A DNA stretch of 64,000 nt from Labia minor (GCA_963082975.1 OY720346.1:69617267-69681266), one strand, 5' to 3'. Shown: positions 44,019 through 61,300, counted from the first letter of the stretch. Notes: generated by a model not told the origin, from the letters alone. Made by a program: numbers and translations.

Positions 44019-45235
44019 ATGCATATAACTTTTTTCTATTTGAGCTTATTAGTTTTATCATTCGGAATATTGAATCAAGAAAATCAAATTAAATGTAAGT
44101 TTTTTTTTTTAAATAAAAAAATTTTCAATCATATAAATCTAATTCAACAATATGCTACAACCAAATTTATCACATTATATTAATCCAAAATAATTAGTAG
44201 TATTTTACTAATATTTTATAAATTCTAATTTTATAAAAATATTTGTTTATTAAATTTTTTTAATAGGATTGTGGAATATTTAAAAAAAAAATATGAAATT
44301 TTTGTCATTCAACAAAAAAAAAACAGAATTTTAAAATATACTATTAGATTATAAAAATAATAAATGATTTTTTTTTTTTATTTTCATTCATGTATTTTTA
44401 GCTGCTTTTGCTTTAGAGAATAAAACTCCAGTTCCATCCATATTTCAAACTAAAGATGATTTTTGCTCAATACCTGAAGATCCCTGCACATATAAAAAAT
44501 CATCGGTACTTTATTTAGAAAACCTAAAATTATTTAATATTTTATTTAATTTACTAAAATATATTTCCAGACATATATTGATGAAATGAATACTGAAAAG
44601 AATAAAATCAAAAATGAAAATATAAACACAAATGAAGGAAATTTTTATTCGGGAACAATATCATTTGAGACAGTTGAAAATCCTGATGGAGATATGCATA
44701 TTTTAATTGTAACAGCATTATATATATTAATTAATTATATATTAGTACATTTTTATATACATTATATTTAATTATATGAAGAATTGAATATATTTTTATA
44801 TAATGAATAAAGTAATGAAAATTAATTTTAAGGAGATAAATATTATAAACATATATTTTGTTTTAAATAATTTTTTATTTAATATTCTGTTTATAATTAG
44901 GATTTGGGAGATACATTTTTCCACCTTCTCTGAAATATACCTAAATTTAGAATATAATTCCATGATACTCTTGTAAAAAAAATTGAATAAATTTGAACAC
45001 CATCTAACACAGAATATTTAGACCTCTTAATTTTATACAATATTAGACCTAATTTCTAAATATAAAGAAATTATTAATAAATAATGAATAAATTATTTTC
45101 TTTAAGGTGGAAGTGGGGCCTATTGAAGATGGTTTATGTACTGAATCGAATTTTGAAACACCTAAGGAAACATCTAAGGAAAACCCAACTAATATAATTT
45201 CATATAGATGCGAATGTAATGAAAATAAAAATTAA
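44019..45235 (+). CDS. Small secreted cysteine-containing protein, unrecognised
   Basis: Four exons, 44019-44094, 44402-44505, 44571-44708, 45107-45235, all in phase with GT-AG sites, give 148 aa. MHITFFYLSLLVLSFGIL is a clear hydrophobic signal peptide (residues 1-~19), so the product is probably secreted. The mature part has five Cys: DDFCSIPEDPC, then a charged Lys/Asn/Glu stretch encoded by exon 3. Exon 3 also has the predicted strand ISFETVENPDGDMHILIVEV; then DGLC and, at the very end, RCECNENKN. AATAAA signals follow at 45260 and 45273. I do not recognise the family; the short sequence and low complexity make fast evolution likely. The model is supported by consistent phases and the signal peptide only. 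Confidence 0.55.
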
Positions 45236-45393
45236 TATCTTAAACTTTTGAACCCTTATAATAAATTATAAAAATAAAAAATGTTGAATATATTTTTAGA
45301 AATGTTTGTAACCTCTATTTATTCACTATTATAATTTTTCCCAAAAATATAGTTATAAATTTTGTTTAAACTTTACATACAAAATATATAGGG

Positions 45394-46226
45394 CAGTGGC
45401 GTAGCGTGATTTATTATGTTGGGGGGTGGTTCGGGGGTCTCCCCCAGAAAAAATTTTGACAAAATAAATGATTTATTTATTCATAACGTTTAGACTTTAG
45501 ACTATACTCATACGTAATTTAAAGATGTTTTTTTCTTTTGGGTTTCCAGTTACAAAACTAATTACTTTTAAATTTATTTTTTGCACAATATTTGGGGGGG
45601 GGGGGGCAGGGCCGTCTTAAGGAATTCGGCGCCCATGGGCTACTAAAAATAATGCGCCCTTCTTCCTAAGAAAATACACAAAATGGCAAATGGGAGTCTG
45701 AAAAGTTATACAAAACAAAAGTGTCAGAACTAGAAAAAAACTATTTATTACTTTTATAATAAACTTCTATCTTTATTGTAACTTTTCTTTAAAGTCACTT
45801 ATTTAAAAGATGGGTATAAATGTTTACCCAGATTTGAGGGGATTATCTCAATAATGACAGTTCCGAACAGTTTTTAGTCTAATCCTTAGAACTTGATCGG
45901 AACTATTATATGATTGGTGGTCTTATATTAACTCCAGTTCGACTGAAACAAAAGTACGATCGGTAGGGTGTTACTCCTATTTCCCTTCTCTATCTATCGT
46001 TTTTCAACACATTTGAAAGAAATAAAAATCAGTTTAATATTTTAAGAAGTGTTTTAATTTAAAAATAAGTAAAAACTAATAAAATGAAAAATAAATTTTT
46101 ACTATATCGCAAATAAAAAATTGCCGCCTCAAAAGGCTTGCGCCCTGGGGCTATAGCACATTTAGCCCTGTGGTTAGGGCGGCACTGGGGGGGGGGGGGC
46201 ACGTGCCCCCCGGCCTGACGCCACTG
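45394..46226. mobile_element. Composite hAT-type element with G-runs
   Basis: The outer ends CAGTGGCGTAGCG and, inverted, CAGTGGCGTCAGG form TIRs resembling those at 42876 and 43332. A second element is nested in its G-run (45607-46187). No clear outer target duplication. Confidence 0.6.
45607..46187. mobile_element. hAT-type element nested in a poly-G run
   Basis: Ends CAGGGCCGTCTTAAG and, inverted, CAGTGCCGCCCTAAC; it is flanked on both sides by G-runs (about 45595-45606 and 46188-46199), consistent with an 8-bp duplication of a poly-G target. GCGCCCATGGGC near the left and TTGCGCCCTGGGGC near the right echo each other. No transposase. Confidence 0.7.
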
Positions 46227-46862
46227 CTCCTGGGCAAAATTAACATACAATATGAGATTTTCGTTTTAATATAAAATAAAAACAAAAATAATGAAATTAT
46301 AAACTTACAAAAAAGATATGTTGTTAATTGATAAATCATCATTTTTGTAAGTTCATAATTGTATTTATTTTTTGACTAAAATAAAAAACATCGTTCAATT
46401 CTACATCATTATAATATCTGTCCTCATGAACTTAAGAGCGTTTTAATTTAATTCCTTGGTTATTGTTTAACTTTAATTAAAGATTATTCACATTTTCCGC
46501 ATAATGTCTAATTTAAGTAAGTGAATTGGAAGCTGTTAGGGCTTGTACTTTACTCGGTGAAGGGTATCCACAATAGGATTTTCTTAACAAATAAAATTAA
46601 TTCTTTTTGATTATAGTTGTTCTTTCATTCATAATAAGAGCCAGGTAGCCCCTGATTAAAAATAATAATTTTTTATACTTCCTATTCTTGAAATATTGTA
46701 AAAATTTGATGTGATGTATTAATTTTGTCCAGGAGGATATATATATATATATATATATATCTTTAATTATAATTTAATAAATATATTATATAATATTATT
46801 AATATATTTTAATATATCTATAAGTATATAAGTATATATTTGATGATGATAATACATATTAA
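46227..46862. other. AT-rich DNA, no gene seen
   Basis: Includes a (TA)n tract at 46737-46761; nothing else recognisable. Confidence 0.35.
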
Positions 46863-47101
46863 CAGTGGATGTATTGATAAAATATGAAGTAAAGGAACGC
46901 ATAGTGGGAGCAAAAAAAGTCCCATTTTCATCAAACTATTTTTTTCCATATAAGTTATTCTTAGTACACAAAATATTAATCAACACAAAAAAATAACAGT
47001 AGATTTAAATGGGAGTTGTCGGGACATGAAAAAGTACTGGAACGCGTTACGGTTCTGAAAAAATGGTAAGGGAACGTCGTTCCCCTCCCAATACACTACA
47101 G
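46863..47101. mobile_element. hAT-type MITE, perfect 8-bp TSD, upstream of IARS2
   Basis: Flanks repeat CATATTAA (46855-46862 and 47102-47109). Ends CAGTGGATGTATTG and, inverted, CTGTAGTGTATTGGG; subterminal GGAACGC / GGGAACG motifs echo each other. 239 bp, no ORF. It ends about 330 bp before the IARS2 start codon. Confidence 0.8.
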
Positions 47102-47427
47102 CATATTAAATGAACAATAAATAATTTAGTATCATTTATATCATATATAAATATGTCTAATATGTGATTTATATTAAATATTTAAATAGGTTTTTTAAAT
47201 TAACCTCTATACAAAAGTATTGCCATCTACTGTCTCTTTTATATAATGATAAAATAATATAAAATTAAATTATAATACAGATTTTTTAATTAAAATTAAA
47301 AAAAATGTTAACGTTAAAGTAATAATTTATTTATATTTTTAATTGTATTATTCATCATAAACATTCTGAACTAGTTTTGATAAATTTTTATATTAATTAT
47401 TTACAAAGACTGCTTAATCTTCAAATA

Positions 47428-51001
<3,574 letters not shown>

Positions 51002-51007
51002 TATTTT

Positions 51008-51600
51008 TTCATTTAATTAATATAAATTTTACCAAGAAAACTTATTTATTTAGAAATAATGCACAATCTTTTATTAAAAAAAGTACTTATAAAAAATAAA
51101 TTTTATAGAGATAAGTAAATATCAAAATTTTTAAATTAATTTTCAAATATTCTAGTTATAGAACCTATAGATCGATTTGTATTATCTGGAAAATTTGATT
51201 TGAATTTTTAAATTCATATAGAAACAACTTTCTTTATTCTTTAGTTTTTTTTATGTACAATATTATTAAAGATTTTGTTTATTCATAATTAGTTAACTTT
51301 TTTCAACTAACTAAATATTACACCTATTTATTAATTGGGTTTATTTTTATTTGTTTTTCTTTCTTTTTTATAAGTATGTAATTGTAATTAGATAAAAAAA
51401 AATAATTTTAAATAATCATACTTTTAAGTTGTTCACTCCATAAAACAATTATATTCTTGCTTGCTGAATAAATAAATCAAACCTCTCTAATCATAGAACC
51501 GTTTTTGGTTGATCATTTGCAATTTTTTCAATTATTTAATATAATTTTTACCAAGAAAACTTATTAATTTAGAAATAATGCACAATCTTTTTTTTGTTGG
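51008..51600. repeat. Direct duplication in the IARS2 3' flank
   Basis: TTTACCAAGAAAACTTATTTATTTAGAAATAATGCACAATCTTTT-type sequence occurs at about 51027-51073 and again at about 51547-51594, with one or two differences, ~520 bp apart. The first copy is just downstream of the IARS2 stop, so this looks like a duplicated piece of its 3'UTR. Confidence 0.75.
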
Positions 51601-51768
51601 GATCAGGTCACGTGATAGTCTTATAAAATATAATACGAATAAAAATTAATGAATTATTAAATAAGTTTTGTATTAATATATCTCTGTGAAATTTCTATAA
51701 TCAATGTTTATTTTAAAATTGATATTCAAATATAATAAGTTGTAAGAATTTTTATCAAATGATATTAG

Positions 51769-52928
51769 GGGGACCGGAAAGTAATGACGTTTTTTTACAT
51801 TAAATTCAAACAAATAAATTTTTAACAAGTTTTTATTTTCAATCAATTATATAATCACCCTCGTTATCAACAACCTTTTGCCATCTAGTAAGCAAATTTT
51901 CAATGCCGGGTCGATAAAACTTAATTGGTTTTTGAGCAAAATATCTGGAGATGGCATTTTGCACATCATTCAAATTTTCATATTTTATTCCAATTAAAAA
52001 TTGTTATAGCGATCGGTATAAATGGAAATACGATGGTCCAATATCAGGCGAGTATGGTGGGTGAGGCAATACTTCCGATCCCAAATCCTAATTTTTTCTA
52101 AGGTTCGTCTTGCGCAGTGCGGTCTTTCATTATCATGGTGCAGAATAACGCTTTTTCTGTTGGCAATCACTGGGCACTTTTCAATTAAACATTGATTTAC
52201 TCGATCCAATTGTTCACAGTAAAGGTCTGCATTCACAGTTTGTTCAGGTTTCAACACTTCAAAATGAATGACTCCGAGTAAACTCCACCAAACACACAAA
52301 AGCGCCTTTTTGGGATATAAACCTGGTTTAGATGTACTTCATGGCGATTCATTCGGTGGGAGCCATTGCCTTTTGCGTTTTGGATTATCATACAGAACCC
52401 ACTTTTCATTTCCAGTGATCAAGGGATCAAAAAACGCTTCTGTATTGTGCCGCAGAAGCATTAAGTTGCATGAGGTGGATCATTTAGCTTTGTTTTCTTC
52501 AGACAGATTATGCGGGACTCAAACTCCTGCTCTGCTTACTTTACCAACATTTACCAATCTGTTTCAAATGTTCTTGGATAGTCGACCAAGGTTGGTTAAG
52601 AGTGTATGCCAGTTCCTCGATTGTCTGACACGGATTTGCTTCCACTTCCGCTCTTAACATGTCATTGTCTAAAGTTGTTGGTCTTCCTGATCGATACGAG
52701 TCGGAAAGATAAAAATTACCGGATTTGAACTTAGCAAACCACCTTTGGCATTTTCTAACGCCTAATGCATTTGGATAAACATCGCAAATGTTTTTGCTAG
52801 CAATTGTTGCATTATTATTATTTAAAATGGCAAAAAAAAAAAATTTTAGCTCATAAGCGATGATGGTCTGTGTAATTGACAAACGTATATCGACATACGC
52901 AGAAACGACATTACTTTCCGGTCCCTCT
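51769..52928 (-). mobile_element. Mariner transposon, near full length, inactivated
   Basis: TIRs GGGGACCGGAAAGTAATGACG and, inverted, AGGGACCGGAAAGTAATGTCG flank ~1.16 kb next to TA. The minus-strand transposase is nearly complete in layout. An N-terminal part (ORF 52541-52882) has ALGVRKCQRWFAKFKSGNF, SGRPTTLDNDMLRAEVE and the second helix-turn-helix STIQEHLKQIGK. Then ITGNEKWVLYDN, where the first catalytic Asp of GDEKW is replaced by Asn. Next, the C-terminal ORF (51994-52299) has VILHHDNERPHCARRTLEKI (second Asp) and, after a frameshift, PYSPDIGPS (third). In-frame stops and frameshifts are present; dead copy of the SETMAR/Hsmar1-like type. Confidence 0.9.
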
Positions 52929-54030
52929 ATTATTTAAATTTTAAAAAATAACTTTTACCGCTATCACAGCGCCCTCTTTATAACCCGATGTTTTAAATTA
53001 TTAACATTTATAAATTATTTATTCATAAAAAAGTTAATAAAAATCGGACAGATTAAATAATAGTTATTTCATGGATTTATGTTTTAAAATATGTAGATTT
53101 TTATGATATTTTTTTGAAATTTAAAGAAAATAATTTATCTAAAAAGATTTAATATTAAAATAATAAATATAAAACAAAGAACTTGCGAATTCTATATAGG
53201 ACCACAGAGATAGATATAGATGTAAAAAATATCAATATTTTAAATAGATCAAATTATAACAACTAATTTTTGAAAGTTTTCAGTAATTAATAATTAATAT
53301 TTTTTTATTATTGGCTAAGAAATATCTGCCGTCAAATTTCAACAATTTCATATATTATTTTAATATAATTTGTCTTATTTATCCATCGCATTCGCCAATT
53401 AATTTTCTTTTAATTAATTTATTTGTCAATATTTTTCTCTAAATTAATTTATTCCCGATATCAATTACGGTTTGGAAAATTTGGATTTGTGGCAAAGGAA
53501 TTATCCGATTATAAAAATAATTAAAATGTGTCGTCAAAAATAAAAAAAAAAAAATATAAAAAAATTGTTTAAAATAACGAGTTTTATTATTTATGATTTA
53601 GATAAATACATTCTCTTGATTGGCATAAAATTCAATGAAAAGAAATTAAAATTAATACAGTTAATACAATTATTCAAATAAAATTTTTTATTATAATAAA
53701 TAAATATATATATATATTATTATATATGCAATTATATAGTCTTAGCTGCTTAAGTAAATATTTTAATTTAATTAAGAATTTAATTTACAAGAAACAAACA
53801 ATTAATATTTACATTAGATTCAAAAAATTCAAAATGACATAAACAATAAATTAATTTTTTTTAAATATTAATAAGTTTGTCCATGAAATTCTAATTTAAA
53901 AATATTTTGATTATTATGGAAATGTTTATATAATTTTATATAAGTATATATTATATATTATATATTTTATTATAGTTTTTTTCAAAAAAAAACTTTCAGA
54001 TTTGATATGTAAAATATTAAGGAATTGTTT
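52929..54030. other. AT-rich DNA, no gene seen
   Basis: No feature supported; (TA)n at about 53704-53718. Confidence 0.35.
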
Positions 54031-54580
54031 AATTAATGTTCTTCCTTCGGTTGATAGCATGTGGGCGTATTTTACAAGATGATTCATTTGAGATTCGAAT
54101 GATTCAAGACCCCGAGCGGTAAAAGCGCCATTGCTTCCGAGGTCACTGCCATCACTTCACGCCTCAAATTCATTCCCAATAGAACATTCGTGCAATTTTT
54201 ATACTTTTCTTTTATCAAATATGTATTAAGTATATTATTTAAAGAATTAATGAAGTTATAATGGTTTATTTTTTATAGAATATAGGAATTTATTTGAAAA
54301 ACTACTTCAGTTAGGTCACGTGACCTGATTTCAACTATTTCACTGTTGGAATGTGTAATTAAAAAGATGATTGATTAATGAATTATATTCAAGTAATATA
54401 TATAATCAACTTTTTAAAAGTGAGTATCTTAAATTTCTTAGCAATTTTTAGAATTATGTTTATATTTTGAGAGTTCAAATATTTCCTAATGTCTGGGCTT
54501 CTGTCATATCGATTGGCCGCCGCCCGAAATTGTAACGCCTCTTTCCGTCAAAACTGATTACCGTCAAAATCCTCACTTCA
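54031..54580. promoter_or_regulatory. Two GC-richer patches upstream of neuroglian
   Basis: 54035-54190 (..GACCCCGAGCGGTAAAAGCGCC..) and 54480-54590 (..GGCCGCCGCCCG..) stand out from the AT-rich background about 0.8-1.3 kb before the first neuroglian coding exon. That exon begins at a splice acceptor, so at least one noncoding 5' exon must lie upstream; these patches are candidates for it or for the promoter. No ORF is present. Confidence 0.3.
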
Positions 54581-54590
54581 AAAATTATAA

Positions 54591-55391
54591 ATTTCAATTA
54601 AATTTTGATAATATCACATTAAATTATGTTATTTTTAATTAATTATTTTCATAACTATATAGAATTAAATTTTAAAACAATATTATTTTTCAAAATGTCT
54701 TTAGATACATTATAAGTTTTTTTAACGTTATAATTTTTCAATCTATTTTCATTTTACATTTATGTTACATTAATCATCAATTAAATAAGTAATTTAAAAT
54801 AATTGACTTATATATATTTTATTGCAAAAAGTTTTCAGTGTATTTATCTTAAAAAATAATAACTGAATTTTAAAATAAATTAAATATTTTATTATGATAA
54901 ATTATTTATTAATTAAATAACAAAATGTCATACCTCATAATGAGATTAATCTTACCTATCTACAGCTTTAAACAAAATTATTTATAATAGGCTTGCTATC
55001 TCTTTATGTCTTTTGTACTCTTACATTAAATTTATTCTTTATTAAAAAATTCATTATTTTCTTAGATTAAAGAAAAAATATTTTAATTACTTATTTATAT
55101 AACATTTGGATGCAAATTTTCTAAATGTCAAATTATTAAGGTTAAATCATTTTAGCATGATTAATTTTTTAATAAATTCCATTTGGAGACTAAAATGTAG
55201 ATTAAAACTGCCCTAAAATTAATTAAAATTTTAATCATAACTCTTATAACTAAAAAAAATACATGTTATTATTAAATCCTTTTATTATTTTAATTAACTC
55301 TTTTAGAATTTAATCTATTTATTTATTTCATTTTCTAAATATATTTGTATAATTTTATTTTTATTTTTAATCTATTTTTCTTTTTTTCTAG
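54591..55391. other. AT-rich DNA, likely neuroglian 5' intron
   Basis: Ends with a pyrimidine tract and TAG at 55389-55391, a good splice acceptor for the first coding exon. Nothing else recognisable. Confidence 0.4.
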
Positions 55392-58300
55392 GATGACTGG
55401 GAGTCGATGGATTACTCTGTGCCTAGTGGCAACAATTTGTTCTCCATGTTTGACATTAATTCAATCACCACCTCGAATGGTGAAACAACCACCCACCGAT
55501 GAACAACTTTTTCAAGTAGCACAACAACAAAATGAAAATGATAAACCATTTTTGATTGAATGTGAAGCAGAAGGAGAACCTGCACCAACGTAAGTTTATG
55601 TTTATTTTCATGCTTTATTATTTCAACTAGTAATATTTTTAAATAAATCTATAATGATCTTTCCTGGTTCAAATAATATATACCATGATCTTAATCATTT
55701 ATTTACTCAATATTTATATCATGTTTTGGTTCCTATAAATTATTGAAAAATATATCACAATATTTCTGGTTGAAAGATAGTCAATTTATATAATTAGTAA
55801 ATTAAGGCTTATTCATTTTTCACTAATATCCCTAATAAAAAGTTTTCACTGGACACTAATTGTTTCAATTATTATCATTAGAAATCAAATTATTGATATA
55901 TAAATATACAAAAAATACTTGAAATGTTTTAATATAATTTTGTAGATATCTTTCAAAAAATTGAGTTTATTAATATTCACGTAATGTTAAAACTGTGTGT
56001 ACAATTTATGTGATTCTTAAATTCTTTGTCTGAAATTGTTTTGTTAATTTTTTTTTTTTATAAATTATTATTAAATAAAATTCAACGTTTATTTTATGAA
56101 AGATCCCTTCTTAATATCTAAAATTATTCATATCATATATTTATAAAAGGTTTATATATAAGATATATTCAATTGAGATTGTAACTTTTATATACAATTA
56201 AAATGATTATTAATATTTATCGAAAATCATTTGTTTGATTTTTCTCTTTACCATTAGGAAATATATATATATATTTGATTATTTATTATTAAATACTCTT
56301 TATTTCGATATATTAAAACATTTAGAAATCAGGCAATCCATTATCAAATAATTTAACAAATTGTTAAAACTTTTGAATAAATCAAATTTAAATTTAATAA
56401 ATCAATTCAAAATTGAAATATTATTAATTATTATTTATAATAATATATAGTTTATATATAGTTTAATTATAAAACTAATTAATCTTAAATTATTAAAGCT
56501 TTGGTGACTGTTTTTATTTATAAGGGAATTTTGTAAATAAAACAACATATTGATATTTTTTATTGTAAATTTATTCAAAAAATACACAACATTTCGATTG
56601 CTACTTCTGCAACTAATTACTCTTCTAAAAGTATATTTTATTTTAAAATTACTGTATAATTGTTAATATAATTACTTTTAATAGGACATACTTGAAAGGG
56701 TTAAATCCCGAATATATAATATTCTAATAATTTTTGTAAAAATATGATTATAGTTAAATATAATTATTGAAAGAATAAAATAAAAACACGTTCTTTAGAT
56801 TACTTCTTATGAGCTCATATCTATTTTTGTTTATATTCTAATTTGATTGGAAATAATATTATGTCATTTTTATTTTAAAATAAATTCATAATAAATTAGA
56901 TTAAAACTAATTTTTTTTTTGTAATTCCTAAATATTCGAGATTATATTTCCTTGATTATATTGCATTTAGTGTTTTTGTGGTTTTTAAATGGCATGCAAC
57001 AAATTACCTCATGCTTACGTCATAGATTATGAATGAATGAATCATTTCATCTACTTTGCATATTTGTTTAATCTAATAAGAACAATTTTTTTTTTAAATT
57101 GCAATAATATTAAATATTTATATTTACAATGATTGATTTCAAGAGATCATTTATAAATAAATAATTACATCAAATATATAAATACAGGCATTTTTCTAAA
57201 TAGGAGAAACGTACATAACATTAATTAATTATAATATTAATATTATTATAGATAGAAATTTAATTTTGATCAATTCATTATAAAAATAACAAAAAGTATG
57301 TATTTATGATTATAAATCAAACATCATTAAGAAAATTCAAGTAAAGTAATTTCCTTTGCTGATTTTATTTACTGTTCATACCTAACGGTCCTAAACATTT
57401 ATCCAACTGGTTTCATGCGCTCTTCAAATCAACTTTTTTCTATTTTATTTTTCTAATCGACTTAAGGTATACCTTTTATAATTCGCTTGCGTGACTCGAA
57501 TTTTATGTGTTACTAGAAATTGTTTTAGAATACAGAATACATATATACTACCTTTATTGATTACAATAAAGAAAAATAATTAATAAATTCTTTTGTCAAG
57601 TATTTCCAGTTGCCCTAATTTTTTTAAAATTATTTCTATATAGTTATTATACAATTATCATTTTTTTATTTATTTATTTATTGTTAATGAATTCTTTCAA
57701 ATATCACATGCGAATTTTTAAAAAAAAAACTAGAACTAATTAAATTTTATTCGAGTTAAATTAATTTGTTTGTTTTTTTTTTAATTTTATTTTTCAATGA
57801 TTAATTTATTCTAATTAAAAAAATATTCTGTCCGGAATGTTTTGAAAATATGATACTTTTTATTTGTATATAAAATTATTTTAATTTAATTTAATAAATA
57901 TTATTTAACGTTCATTTTATTCATTCTATTGTAATAAAAAATATAATAAAAAATTCATTAAGGATAATAGTTTTTAGAATATTTTATATATAATTGTAAC
58001 AAGGCTAATCAATACTTTTTCATAATAAAAATAAATATTTTTGTGATTTCTATAAAATATATAACATTAATCAAATATCTGAATGTCCTATTAACCCAAA
58101 AACTTCAACTCTTCTTTTAACTTTTTTTGTAACTTTCTTATTCTTGATGTTTATTTTTCAAATTATCATTTAAATGACTCTAATTTTAAACTTAAACATT
58201 TTATTACGTTTTTTATGATAATGATTTAAAAAAAAAGTCAATTTGATTATCTTAATCCTCCGTATATCACGAGCTACTTACAAGTAGTCTACGGGGACAT

Positions 58301-61300
58301 GTACGATAACGTACCGGCTAGTCTAAATTGATCCTTCGATTTGTTTCTTTTTACTATCTCGCCATGAAAATTTCCGATGTCGAGATTTTGATGTTTTTAT
58401 ACGTTTTGAAGGTCCCTGAGTCATTTTCACTAAGATTGAGAAAAATGACTGACTGTGTGTATGTGTGTGTATGTAGACAAGATTACGCAAAAAAGGTTTG
58501 AGCTAGAATAATGAAATTTATTCAAAATTCGTAGTTTTCTATTAACTTTTGAGAAATGTAGCTCAACTGGAAGAGGGTCATTATCTACCACGTTTTGATT
58601 TTTTTTTCTCTAAAGTGACCGTAAAAATAAAGATATATATTTGATAGTTTTTTACATGATTAAAAATTGTATAAAACTGCTACATATAGAATTTCAGCTT
58701 GATTGAATCGCTGAAAGTACCAGAATTAATTTTTTCACCTTGCAAATCACGCGCCAACACGTGACGTTGTGCCATCAACATTGGTTTAATAAATATTATT
58801 TATTAATTTTAATTTGCAATGTAAAATTAATTAAATTTAATTTAAATATAATATATTATGTTATTTAATCCAATTCAAATTGCGAGATAGTCGAGTGGAG
58901 ACACTCCAGCTTATTTTTTATTATTAAAAATTAATATAAAACAAGATTATTAGAAAATTGCCAACTTGATGTTTGGGTAAATTCTTGTCCCAGGAAATAG
59001 GGCTTTAGACAATAGTGGTCAATAGCCCTTGAATCCGCCGGGCACTCGAATTTTCAACGATGTTAATTATATTACTGTAGTTCTTTATAAATATTTATTT
59101 GATTTTACTCTTTAAATTTTTCGTGAGGTTTTAGAGTTATTTTTTTTATATTTTAATTATAAACTATTGAAATCATAATAAAAAACAGACTATCAACATT
59201 TCTTATTTCTTTTCGTTTTAAAGTTTCCGAATCCAAGGGAAGAGACTATTCTTTTCTGCAACTTTCTTACCACATATTTATATTTCTTTCTATTTTCGTT
59301 TTCGTTACCCTTTCTCTTATAGTTCTGTTTGTTTATAAAACAAACCCAATAAATCCAAACCATACACAAATTTCAGTTTTCATGAGGCAAATAAAAAATT
59401 TTATTGATTTTTTTATTACAGATACCGATGGATTAAAAACGGTAAACATTTCGATTGGCAAGCTTATGACGATCGAATTTCCCAGCAGCCGGGTCGTGGT
59501 ACTTTAGTCATTTCGTCACCACGTGATGAAGATCTCGGACAATATCAATGTTTTGCTGAAAATGAATGGGGAATTGCTACAAGTAATTCAGTATTTGTAC
59601 GAAAAGCGGAATTGAATTCGTTTAAAAATGCACCAGCACAAACATTAACGGCACGTGAAGGAGATCCTTTTAAATTAACTTGCCAACCTCCAGATGGTTG
59701 GCCTAAGCCCAATGTTTATTGGTTGATTCAGAACACCGATGGAGGAATTAAGTCTATCAATAATAGTCGAATGACACTTGATCCAGAGGGAAATCTTTGG
59801 TGAGTAGATGTGAAAATATATCTTGAAGCATTTATTTTTAATTGAAACATTAATTCTCTATTAAAAGCAAAACAAATCATTAAATTCTAATCAAAAAGAA
59901 AAAAAAAACAATTTTTATTTACTAGTTTAAATAAGAAAAGAACATGATTTTTTTATTTTTAAAACAATTATTGATTTTTCCTTATCCAATTGAAAATTAC
60001 ATTGAAGGTTTCCCTTTAATAAAATTAATTAAAGAATTTAATTTATTATTATTGTTCTCTTAAACGAAAAAACATAATTAAAGAAGGAATTTGAGAGGCT
60101 AAATTATATTTTCCTTTAATCCACAGCATAAAAAGATAATAATATTTAATTGCCTTTTATTGTTTTATTCTAGGTTTTCAAATGTAACTCGACTAGATGC
60201 CAGTAATAATTTTGTATATTCATGTGCCGCAACAAGTCATTTCCGAAATGAGTATAAACTTGGAAATCGTGTTCTTTTGAAAGTGGAACAAACAGGAATA
60301 AGCGCTGCCCAAAACCGCCATGAACCTGTTAAACAATATGTCACAAGAAAGAATGAAGTTGCGCTTCGAGGAAGAAAAGCTGAACTTTATTGTATATTTG
60401 GTGGGACGCCATTACCACACACGACATGGACAAAAGATGGCAAATCTATTGTCTCATCAGATCGTCGAACTCAGGTATGTTTGAATTTAAATTATCTATT
60501 TTCTTCACGTTTTAATTTTAATTTATGGGCTACTTTTAGGGTAATTACGGAAAATCTCTTGTCATTAAACATGTATCCTTTGAAGATGAAGGTTCTTATA
60601 CTTGTGAGGCAAGTAATGGAGTTGGTCAAGCAAAATCCTATTCAATGCATCTTCAGGTAAGATGATATAATCTTTATATATATAAGTTAGTCAAACAAAT
60701 ACTACAACTTATCAATTTTTAAGGTGATGGCAATACCATATTTTACGGTAGAACCTGAAGTAATTAATGCAGCCGAGGATGAAACTGTTGAGTTCAGGTG
60801 TGAAGCTTCTGGAGTTCCCAAACCACAAATTAAATGGATCCATAATGGCAAACCCATTTCTGAAGCCCCCCCAAATCCACGAAGAAAAGTATTCTCATTT
60901 GAATAATTTTTTATTATTTATTAATAAAATCATTATAAATACAAGTATTAATACTTTAAAATAATTGATTTTTTTTAGGTAACTTCTAATTCGATTATTA
61001 TTGAACGATTGACTAAAAAAGATACAGGAAATTATGGTTGTAACGCAACTAATTCTCTTGGTTATGTATATAAAGATGTTTATGTAAATGTTCTTGCCCT
61101 TCCACCCGAAATCACTGAACAACCTCGAGATGAAGCCACTGTTGATGGCCGTAATGTTAATATGACATGTCGAGTTTTTGGTGCTCCCCGGCCCAAAATA
61201 AAATGGTTACGAGCTGGAAAAACATTAACTGGTGGTCGATTTAAGACCCATGAATCTGGAGATTTGGAGATTTCTGGGGTTACTTTTCTTGATGCTGGTC

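Noticed and set aside
43271-45606. Poly-C/poly-G runs as assembly gaps
   Set aside because: They sit at equivalent positions inside related TIR elements, so they are more likely a real property of the family; run length may still be unreliable.
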